Shown piece by piece: positions 54,459 through 62,019 of a stretch of DNA of 64,000 nt (positions are counted from its first letter, which is position 1; each line of letters begins with the position of its first letter). Source of the stretch: [Clostridium] innocuum (lineage in GTDB: Bacteria; Bacillota_I; Bacilli_A; Erysipelotrichales; Erysipelotrichaceae); NCBI GenBank assembly GCA_012317185.1, contig CP048838.1, positions 4,154,001 to 4,218,000 of the forward strand, read 5' to 3'. The position numbers and the translations under genes are program-made. The notes beneath the pieces were generated by a model, which worked only from the letters and a program-made list of their open reading frames with translations, was not told the DNA's origin and did no database searches.

Positions 54459-56177
54459 TTATGACAGTTCCTGCATCTTCTGTGTAATACGGAAGATAAC
54501 GAACTCTGCCGGACGTACCGGTGCAATACCAATCACACAGATTAGCCGACCATTCAGAATATCATCCTGTGTCATGGTTGACGGACCGATGTTGATAAAG
54601 AATGCCTCATCCTCACTGGAACCGACCAGCGCTCCGCTTCTCCAAAGCGTATTCAGGAACATATGAATCGTTCCCTCCACACGCATCCACAGATTAGCAT
54701 CATTCGGCTCAAACACCGCCCAGCTTGTATTGGTGCGAATACTTTCCTCCACATATATAAAGAGACGGCGTACGTTGATATATTTCCATGATGCATCGCT
54801 GGACATGGTTCTGGCACCCCATACACGAATTCCCTGACCAGGTAATGAACGAATCAAGTTGATGCCCTTCGGATTCACCTTTCCCTGTTCTGCTTCATTG
54901 TAATTTACACTCAGACCGGTACAGCCGCGTACAACCTCATTTGCCGGTGCCTTAAACACCCCGCGTGTATTATCTGTGCGGGCATAGATTCCTGCCATGG
55001 CTGCACTTGGCGGGAAGAAACCGCTTGTTCTGAGAAGTGGATCATATATCTGAAGCCATGGATGATAAATCGCCCCGTAATTAGAATCGAAATAAGATCG
55101 ATGCGTCTGCATATCATCCACACTGCGTGTATCGTACGGCATATCCAGTATCGCAAAACGGTTTGCAAGAGCTTCACAGTGTGCCACAAGTGCACTTTGT
55201 ACCGCTGGAATCGTTACACCCGGTATCGCCATAATACTGACATCATCCACTTCCTTGAAGGCCTCCAGCCCGCTGCGTTTTCCAGGTCCCTTATCTTCTC
55301 CCAGAAACAGCTCGGCACCTTCTTCCACAACGGTTTTTCCATCCTTCAAAAAGCCGGTATACAGCGCATCATTCAACTGGAACTGCGACAGCCATGCTTC
55401 CAGCTTTTCCACCGTTTCTTCCTCGATTGTGAAAGTCCCCTGTAACAGGATACCCTTTGTCATAACGCGGTTGACGAAATCTGCTGCAGCCGTATTCCAT
55501 GTCACATTATATGTTTCCACCATACCATCACATTCCGCCTGCAGAATAAAGCCGATTCTGTGCAGGAATATCGATGGCAGCAGATTGTTATCCACATAAG
55601 GAAGCGTAAAGCTGCGCTCCAGTTCCAGCTCGCCCTCACGCACACTGACGATGCGGTTATATTCTTTTCCATCCCCCGATACCAGCTCCACAAGATCACC
55701 GGCCTCATATCCGCTGATGCTTTTCACACGAACGATGCGCTTTTGCTCATCCCTCGCTTCTTCAAGAATATTGGTCTTAATCAGTCTTTGCTTCTGCATG
55801 GTAACACGTACTTCATTTCCCCACGCACCAACGCTGCCGGCTTTTAAATGCAGTGCAACGCCGTCCTGTTCCAATTCCATGGACGCAGTTGTATCTGAAG
55901 CACTTGCGACACGCATAACATAACAGCAGCTTCCTCCGTTTGTAAAGAACTGGTCAATTCCATATGCCAGATGCCGATATTTCACAGCAGCATCCAGATA
56001 CCCTCCAAACACGCTGCGAAACTGCGAAATCCCTGTAATCAACACCGGTTTTCCTGTGACAGGTCCCCGCCTTGCCAGACCGATAAAGCCTGCCGTGGAT
56101 GTACTGACACCCTCCATCGCTTTCGGACCGCTGTCAAATTCCTCTACGTATACGCCCGGTGATAAATATTCTGCCAT
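54459..56177 (-). CDS. eCIS tail sheath protein
   Basis: 572 residues; contractile sheath, phage_tail_sheath family: N-terminal EYLSPGVYVEEFDSGPKAMEGVSTSTAGFIGLARRG, middle insert, C-terminal VRRLFIYVEESIRTNTSWAVFEPND and RPAEFVIFRITQKM. Only one sheath gene, against three in Afp/PVC. Contraction drives the tube through the target membrane. Confidence 0.95.
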   Translation of the reverse strand: MAEYLSPGVYVEEFDSGPKAMEGVSTSTAGFIGLARRGPVTGKPVLITGISQFRSVFGGYLDAAVKYRHLAYGIDQFFTNGGSCCYVMRVASASDTTASMELEQDGVALHLKAGSVGAWGNEVRVTMQKQRLIKTNILEEARDEQKRIVRVKSISGYEAGDLVELVSGDGKEYNRIVSVREGELELERSFTLPYVDNNLLPSIFLHRIGFILQAECDGMVETYNVTWNTAAADFVNRVMTKGILLQGTFTIEEETVEKLEAWLSQFQLNDALYTGFLKDGKTVVEEGAELFLGEDKGPGKRSGLEAFKEVDDVSIMAIPGVTIPAVQSALVAHCEALANRFAILDMPYDTRSVDDMQTHRSYFDSNYGAIYHPWLQIYDPLLRTSGFFPPSAAMAGIYARTDNTRGVFKAPANEVVRGCTGLSVNYNEAEQGKVNPKGINLIRSLPGQGIRVWGARTMSSDASWKYINVRRLFIYVEESIRTNTSWAVFEPNDANLWMRVEGTIHMFLNTLWRSGALVGSSEDEAFFINIGPSTMTQDDILNGRLICVIGIAPVRPAEFVIFRITQKMQELS

Positions 56178-56275
56178 TGTGACTCCTCCTTTTAACCTTA
56201 AACTATACGCTTACGTATATGTTCAATTCCTATGTTCTGCTTTGAAACTCCTTCGTTCTGTTTCGTAAAGCTTTT

Positions 56276-57151
56276 TTATCTGTAATCACAGCCGTTATGC
56301 TGCGACCAGTAAAAACAAGCACCGATATGATTTGTTGTACTGTGATAGTTTTTTTCTACCAGGATCATCTGACACTGATTTGCAGCCATGTTATATAGAC
56401 CATGGTGCCACTCATAGGTGACTCCAGGTACAGCTGCGTTTGCCATTGCTTTTGTATATCCTGCTGCTGCACCAGCAGTATCTGCACTGGTATTATCGGT
56501 TGCACGATACCCGCTCATATTGATGATAACCCCTGCCGTATTGCCCTGATAGCAGTTTACAGGTGCTAGTAGCAGGGGTGTGTAACTTGGGATAAACATA
56601 TTGGCAAAGAATGCACGCATAGAGGGAAAGGACCCATAATCAAACGTAGAGTACACTCTGCTCTTGAAATAATCACACATTCTCTTTGTTGCCGGTGGTA
56701 ACCCATTTCGATATGTATATCCGATCAATGCCTGATGAATCTCATCCAGCATTGTATAATCATTATATGTCTTCCCGTGGATTACTACAAACCGCTGGAC
56801 CACATCCTTTTGTACAGTATCGGAAGTATTGTGGATAATGAATTGATTTGCTTCCTGCTCCAATCTGCTATCTGAAACTACACTGCCTCGCTGTTGACAA
56901 ACAGGAAATGTATTCTGCTTTTGTTGAACGATATGTACAACCTCATGCTTGATTTTATTCTCGTGAAAAGGCGCCAGATGAATGGTATTCTTCTGTGCAA
57001 TTCCAACAGCCTGATAGTCTGCAGGCTTGGTACTGTTATAGTGTACCTTCACGTTTGAGAGATCACAGCCTGATTTTCTTTCAGCTTGAGATTTCAAATA
57101 TGCTGGAATAGCTGTTATTTTTTCAGGCATTTCCTTCTTTAAATATATCAT
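56276..57151 (-). CDS. DUF4157-WHH nuclease-type eCIS effector
   Basis: 291 residues; ATG 57151 chosen just after the PAAR gene stop. N-terminal DUF4157 core: SNVKVHYNST and HEVVH (69-73) VQQ. C-terminal part has NMSGYRATDN and EWHHGLYNMAANQCQMILVEKNYH..NHIG: Trp248-His249-His250 with downstream His270 and His275, the WHH branch of the HNH/ENDO VII nuclease fold found in polymorphic toxins. Likely a DNA-damaging payload carried by the injection system. No immunity gene seen. Confidence 0.8.
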   Translation of the reverse strand: MIYLKKEMPEKITAIPAYLKSQAERKSGCDLSNVKVHYNSTKPADYQAVGIAQKNTIHLAPFHENKIKHEVVHIVQQKQNTFPVCQQRGSVVSDSRLEQEANQFIIHNTSDTVQKDVVQRFVVIHGKTYNDYTMLDEIHQALIGYTYRNGLPPATKRMCDYFKSRVYSTFDYGSFPSMRAFFANMFIPSYTPLLLAPVNCYQGNTAGVIINMSGYRATDNTSADTAGAAAGYTKAMANAAVPGVTYEWHHGLYNMAANQCQMILVEKNYHSTTNHIGACFYWSQHNGCDYR

Positions 57152-57153
57152 AC

Positions 57154-57537
57154 TTACTTTACCATTACCTTTTGTGCCGGACTGGATATAAACTGAAGCA
57201 TGCCGCCATATGCACACATAGCTCTTGCATCGGTTGTAAGCACGGGACTTCCCTTAACCAGTACCGTGGGACTGCTGATCATCCAAGGTCCCGCAATCAT
57301 CGGCAGGCAGGGCATCGGCGTCAGTACACCCAGTGCAGCCGCCGTCGCACTCGCCACCGTGGGATTTGCCATACTCTGGCACATGCCAAACGTGGCAATA
57401 CTTGCGGGACTGATATCCAGCATGGTCCCTGCGGGCATCCCGCTTAGAACCGTGGCATTCGCCATCGCCTGAAACGGACAAGGCGCGATACCAAAGGAGC
57501 ATTTCATCACTGCACCACTTGTCACCATCGCACCCAT
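57154..57537 (-). CDS. DUF4280 PAAR-like spike tip protein
   Basis: 127 residues: VTSGAVMKCSFGIAP (N), CQSMANPTVASATAAALG (centre), GPWMISSPTVLVKGSPVLTTDARAMCAYGG (C), the DUF4280 pattern. Caps the spike and helps pierce membranes. Neighbouring effector genes fit the view that PAAR tips carry effectors. Confidence 0.9.
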   Translation of the reverse strand: MGAMVTSGAVMKCSFGIAPCPFQAMANATVLSGMPAGTMLDISPASIATFGMCQSMANPTVASATAAALGVLTPMPCLPMIAGPWMISSPTVLVKGSPVLTTDARAMCAYGGMLQFISSPAQKVMVK

Positions 57538-57538
57538 A

Positions 57539-58087
57539 TCAATCTCCTCCTTTGTTTCTGCTTTCTGTCACAACATCGACATGCCGTACGATATTGACCT
57601 TTTCAGATTGCAGAGAAGCAATCTCCACCGGAGCCACCCGCAGATATAAAGCCGGCTGCAGAGGCTGATGAAGACTCTCCCATACATGGATTTTAGAATC
57701 AAGCTCCATATTGACAAACTGTATCGGTATCTGCGCGGCATTCACATCCAGCATGCATAAGTCATGAAAGGTCTGTATCATTTTCTCATACAGAATCTCT
57801 TCCTGTTCCTTGTTGTAGCCGCCAAAGCGTGCATCTTCATTGACAAAGATCAGATAGCTCAGCTCCATCAGTTTCGGAGGAAATACACGGGAATCTCCAT
57901 CCACACTGGCATAGCGCTGTGCGGTGATGGAGTATTCGCTGATATCATAAAGATAGATACCAATCTGTACATCCTGATGCTCGTGCCTTGGAATACAGAG
58001 CTGCACGCCGTCGCGGTCAAGCAGATAGTCCGGATACAGCTGTTCCACTAAATGCCGGCAGATTGTTCTGGATACTTCATGGATCAT
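57539..58087 (-). CDS. DUF4255 tail terminator/cap protein (Afp16/Pvc16-like)
   Basis: 182 residues, DUF4255 family: HEVSRTICRHLVEQLYP, VQIGIYLYDISEY, LMELSYLIFVNEDARFGGYNKEQEEILYEKMIQTF. Ends the sheath/tube at the distal end and sets particle length. Overlaps the MORN gene by 4 nt. Confidence 0.88.
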   Translation of the reverse strand: MIHEVSRTICRHLVEQLYPDYLLDRDGVQLCIPRHEHQDVQIGIYLYDISEYSITAQRYASVDGDSRVFPPKLMELSYLIFVNEDARFGGYNKEQEEILYEKMIQTFHDLCMLDVNAAQIPIQFVNMELDSKIHVWESLHQPLQPALYLRVAPVEIASLQSEKVNIVRHVDVVTESRNKGGD

Positions 58088-59412
58088 TTTACGAATTTCT
58101 CACTTTCTTCTTTCGCTGCCGCATCCTCTTCCAGCATGATTGTATAAAGCAGCTTATCCTCATAAATTGGATAGCCATAGCCGATGGATAGTTCTGTGAC
58201 AGGATACAACACACGCTTCGTCAAATCTAATTGCAGATGATACTGCAATTCCTGTATGTTATTCTTATGGTCTACAAGACTGGTGCATTTGCGATACTCC
58301 CTGAATGCCTTGTTTTCCGTTAGCCGTAGGGCAATCACATCATAGGCATCCATCAGACCAGTCACCGTATGCGGCCTGTATTTTTTCTGCCAGGACGCCT
58401 CAATCTTATCCGGATCTGTCCCGGTGTTGGGGTCATCAATATTGTTATCCACCATCATGACAGAGGATATCACGATGTCCTTTGCCTCCTGCTTATCCTT
58501 CAGCTTCCACTCCTTTTCACTCTTTTCCAGCTTTAACGGATATTTTGTGAAAAAGGCCAGTGAGAGCAGGTCTGTCTTATAGACGATTGCTGTCGTGTTT
58601 TCATATACATAAATCTGATACGGCAGCAGGAAGCTGTTTTGTATATCTTCGAGGGTGGAGGGGAGAAAGGATGTAAAATTAATATGCCCTTCATGCATAG
58701 CACCTGTATAATAGGCTTTTCCGAAGGTATCAAACAGCGTACCGGTTCCCTGCGGTCTGCCAAACGCAAATTCCCCCTGATAGACCTTACGGGTATAGGC
58801 ACCTTCCTCATATAAAATTCCCTGCCCATGTCGCATATTATCAAGAAACTCTCCTTCATAATCAATATTGCCGTTTTTATCATAATAGATGCCCCTGCCT
58901 TCAAATTCCCCATCGACAAAGCTTCCTTCATATAGCAGCTTGTAGGTATCATCAGTTTTACGATAGGCTCTGCCATCTCCATCTGCACGGTTGTTATGTA
59001 CCTCACCGATATATTTCCGCATTTCGCCTTTGTCAAAATACAGGGTTCCGCTTTTATCCTCCATGACATTATCGATAAATTCTCCGGTGTAGATTTTATG
59101 TCCGTGCTCATCATATAAGGTACCCTTGCCATTACAGGCACCTTTTGAAAACATGCCCTCATAGGTGAGCCTGCCTTCTTTGTTCAGTATTTTGACATTT
59201 CCCTGATAGCTTGCCAGATTCAAATCATGATAGGAAAAGGTGGTTGCCTCCATATTCTGATTGGTAATCCGATTCCAGAGCTGCTGCAAATCCTTGTGAA
59301 AGAGAAAAATCAGAGTACTGAGGATGAGAAGCAACAGCAGCATGAATATCTTTCGATCAACATACAGATGGAATATGCGAATATAGTCTTCATTTCTCCG
59401 CTTTCGTTTCAT
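58084..59412 (-). CDS. Membrane MORN-repeat protein in eCIS operon
   Basis: 442 residues; a single N-terminal membrane helix (about 22-38, FMLLLLLILSTLIFLF), then 7-8 MORN repeats (YEG.F..G..NGKGTLYDEHG, YTGEF, YIGEV, YEGSF, YEGEF, YQGEF; about 68-245), then a C-terminal domain not recognised. MORN repeats bind membranes or partner proteins, so it may tether the injection machine to a membrane. Overlaps its neighbours by 4 nt at each end, so it is translated with the eCIS. Confidence 0.8.
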   Translation of the reverse strand: MKRKRRNEDYIRIFHLYVDRKIFMLLLLLILSTLIFLFHKDLQQLWNRITNQNMEATTFSYHDLNLASYQGNVKILNKEGRLTYEGMFSKGACNGKGTLYDEHGHKIYTGEFIDNVMEDKSGTLYFDKGEMRKYIGEVHNNRADGDGRAYRKTDDTYKLLYEGSFVDGEFEGRGIYYDKNGNIDYEGEFLDNMRHGQGILYEEGAYTRKVYQGEFAFGRPQGTGTLFDTFGKAYYTGAMHEGHINFTSFLPSTLEDIQNSFLLPYQIYVYENTTAIVYKTDLLSLAFFTKYPLKLEKSEKEWKLKDKQEAKDIVISSVMMVDNNIDDPNTGTDPDKIEASWQKKYRPHTVTGLMDAYDVIALRLTENKAFREYRKCTSLVDHKNNIQELQYHLQLDLTKRVLYPVTELSIGYGYPIYEDKLLYTIMLEEDAAAKEESEKFVK

Positions 59413-60194
59413 GGATCCATACGCTCTTCTCCGATGCGCTGCAAACCGTCATAGGTCCGCTCGCTCCATTCCATATATTTATATATCCCAATGCCACAGA
59501 GTGCCAGAATTCCAATTCCTGCCATGATGATACAGCAGACACGGATTAGGAAGCTCCAATTTCGCTTCTTCAGGATAAATGCATCCTCCAGATGCACTAG
59601 ATCGTTCATCAGCTGTGCATAGTCGTGATAGTCTCTTTGTGCCACCTTCTTTACAAAATCCTGATATTGTTTTGGATTCTGATATCGGTGCAACCGACGG
59701 GTTTCTTTTGCCTGCGACAGGATATCTGCCAAAAGCCGTGAGGTTCTGTATACACAGGTTGTGTGAAGTGGATGCTGCAGATGCGAGAAGTTTGGATTCA
59801 GGAATAAAACAACATCCTTTTCCGGTGTAATACCGATACTGTAGATATCCAGCGTAAGGTCACATAGACGCTCCGGCAGCTTTCTGCGCATGATTTCAAA
59901 TACGAGGCTGCGGCATATGATAATACGCTCCTGTATGGTATGGAACTCCTTCAGCCAATCGGCTAAGGAGCATGCCTCTTGATACGGCTCAATCAGACAG
60001 AAGCTGCCCTTATAAAAGCCGTAAAGCAATTCGTATTCCATGCATAGATAAATCAGGGGTCTTTGAAGCTGTTCCTGCGCAATACAGAACACCCGGTATT
60101 TTTTATTTTCCTGTTCATACAGGTGTGCGGTACAGGACGGATTCTTATACAGGATGCCGGCATGCTTCCATGTTTCCAGATGAATTTCACTCAT
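59409..60194 (-). CDS. Membrane protein, degenerate protein-kinase-like (tentative)
   Basis: 261 residues. The first 200 resemble a bacterial kinase-like fold in layout (short hinge-like MEYELLYGFYKGSF, and LTLDIYSIGITPEKDVVLFLNPN where kinases have the HRD..DFG region) but no HRD Asp or DFG is seen, so probably a pseudokinase if the fold is right. C-terminal membrane helix about 215-240. With the MORN protein it forms an unusual pair of membrane anchors in this operon. Overlaps both neighbours by 4 or 8 nt. Confidence 0.5.
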   Translation of the reverse strand: MSEIHLETWKHAGILYKNPSCTAHLYEQENKKYRVFCIAQEQLQRPLIYLCMEYELLYGFYKGSFCLIEPYQEACSLADWLKEFHTIQERIIICRSLVFEIMRRKLPERLCDLTLDIYSIGITPEKDVVLFLNPNFSHLQHPLHTTCVYRTSRLLADILSQAKETRRLHRYQNPKQYQDFVKKVAQRDYHDYAQLMNDLVHLEDAFILKKRNWSFLIRVCCIIMAGIGILALCGIGIYKYMEWSERTYDGLQRIGEERMDP

Positions 60195-61797
60195 GTGCTT
60201 CCATCACCTTTACGTAGGCGGCAACCTGCTGATCATGGTAATGAGCACGAATCTGATACATACCGCTTTTCTGTCCGGCAGTAAAGGTTCCATCCTCCTG
60301 CAGTTCTCCTGCACTGGCATCATCAAGGGAAAATCGCAATTCTCTTATATCCTCCTCCCTGTCAAACACCGCTGTGAAGTGACAGACATCCTGCGGTCTG
60401 CATGCTATCGTGGAAGGCTCCAGACGAAGCAGACGGGTTTCCGTTACATTCTGAGTCTGCATATCCCATGCTCTGGCATACCAGTGTGCAATCAGCTTTT
60501 GTTCATAATAGGATTCGGAAACAGATACAGCCGCCTGAAAGCTGCCGGTCCATGGATAACAACGCACTGCCCAGCGCAGCGTTTCTTCCGGTTGAAACAG
60601 AGAGCAGTCACCGCTGATCAGCTGCTTCTGATATCCCGGTGCATCCTGCGGACTCTGAATTTCGATTGAAATCTGCATCTGAATTTCTCCGGGACCAAGA
60701 CCATGACTGATTTCATCACTGTAGAAAACCGGATGCAGTCTGTCACACTGAAAATGCAGAATGCCACAGGCCTCCTTCACGTTTTGGTGATCAGCGGGTA
60801 TATGAGATTCCTGTTTATCTGTCCAGCGAAGCCTTCGTTTCAGTTCCTCCACAACCATATCCAGCTGTGGTCTCTGGCATTCAATCCTTCCTGTTTCGTT
60901 CACCTTTTGAATATGAAGACGATCGTGTTCGCACTTAAATTCCACATATCCGAGAATAAGCTCATTCTGAAATACAAAGGGTTTTTCCATCAGCCGTTTT
61001 ACCAGAGAAGCTTTCATATCCTCCACCATTTCAATTTCAAAGGTTTGTTCAGGTATGGTAACACTATGCTGCTCCAGCTGCAGCTGATCGATATGGAATA
61101 CCGCATAATGTGCACCGGCTGTGTGATTTCGCTTTAACAAAACCGGTATGCTGTGCTCTTTCTTTTTATCTTTTGTATGCAGTTCCACTGTCTGTATATG
61201 ATATAGCGTTGATCGTAAAGTCAGTGCCAGATGTAAGGGCGCTTCCTGCTTCTGTTCCAGCTGCAGAAGCAGCTCTACATCACCGTTTTGCGGCAGCATG
61301 CAGGGAATGTGCAGATACAGCTTATACTTCGTATCTTCGTAAATCACCTGCTGCTTGAATATCTGTTCATCCAAATAATCCGGAGGCTGCTGTTCCTGTA
61401 TGTGCAGTTCCCATCGATCCTCCCATTTTCCATATTCCTCATGCTGATCCGTGCTTGGAAGCTCACAAAATTCTTTTCCAACTGCTTCATCCCTGTGATG
61501 AAGTGTTATCCAGCCAGCATCTGTATTGATCTGTGAAAAGCCCTCCAGTTCTTCCAAGGTGATCGTGATATCTTCTTCCAGTTGGATAAAATTGCCGGTG
61601 CTGTCCAATGCACTGCCTGAACTGATATGTAAACGCTCGTCAGATTGCCTGCTTAGATGAAGACCATATAGAATCCCGTCTCCCAGCGCTGCATGTGTAC
61701 GTGCTTTCATCTGGTCGAGCATATACGCCTGTTCGCATATGAAGTCGTCGCTGCGCAGCATCTTTCCATGATAATAACGATTTTTCTGTTTCTGCAT
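60187..61797 (-). CDS. eCIS-associated protein, first gene of operon
   Basis: 536 residues; N-terminus YYHGKMLRSDDFICEQAYMLDQM..HAALGDGILYGL, a pattern shared by proteins in many eCIS clusters (GxLL-x-DF-xEQ-Y..GxxxGL). C-terminal 80 residues look like a bacterial Ig-like (BIG) domain (LEPSTIACRPQDV..GTFTAG..YQIRA), suggesting an outer or fibre-linked role. Ribosome site GGGGGGTGAT. Its divergent promoter lies directly upstream. Confidence 0.7.
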   Translation of the reverse strand: MQKQKNRYYHGKMLRSDDFICEQAYMLDQMKARTHAALGDGILYGLHLSRQSDERLHISSGSALDSTGNFIQLEEDITITLEELEGFSQINTDAGWITLHHRDEAVGKEFCELPSTDQHEEYGKWEDRWELHIQEQQPPDYLDEQIFKQQVIYEDTKYKLYLHIPCMLPQNGDVELLLQLEQKQEAPLHLALTLRSTLYHIQTVELHTKDKKKEHSIPVLLKRNHTAGAHYAVFHIDQLQLEQHSVTIPEQTFEIEMVEDMKASLVKRLMEKPFVFQNELILGYVEFKCEHDRLHIQKVNETGRIECQRPQLDMVVEELKRRLRWTDKQESHIPADHQNVKEACGILHFQCDRLHPVFYSDEISHGLGPGEIQMQISIEIQSPQDAPGYQKQLISGDCSLFQPEETLRWAVRCYPWTGSFQAAVSVSESYYEQKLIAHWYARAWDMQTQNVTETRLLRLEPSTIACRPQDVCHFTAVFDREEDIRELRFSLDDASAGELQEDGTFTAGQKSGMYQIRAHYHDQQVAAYVKVMEAHE

Positions 61798-62019
61798 GCT
61801 GTATCACCCCCCTGTTGCAATAACATATATCCTTGGTTTTATTTTATCAGAAATGCCGATTAAATTCCTACATCTGGGACGAATGGTAATATGCTGGGAC
61901 GAACAGTAGCTACGCAAACTGCATAAACACTGAACCATTTATCCCAGTTTGTATGCCGTTCATCCCACACATATAAAAATCGGATATTTCTTGTGTATAA
62001 TAAAGACAAGGAGCTGATT
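61798..62019. promoter_or_regulatory. Divergent eCIS promoter with four TGGGAYRAAYRG repeats
   Basis: Four 12-bp motifs: TGGGACGAATGG (61875-61886), TGGGACGAACAG (61895-61906), and in reverse TGGGATAAATGG (61935-61946) and TGGGATGAACGG (61956-61967). Spacing within pairs is 20 and 21 bp. The distal edge of each outer motif is exactly 28 nt from a -10: minus TAAAAT (61841-61846), plus TATAAT (61996-62001). Fits an activator with direct-repeat sites, at equal distance on both sides. The plus -10 gives a very short leader, so TATAAA (61972-61977) is an alternative. Confidence 0.75.
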
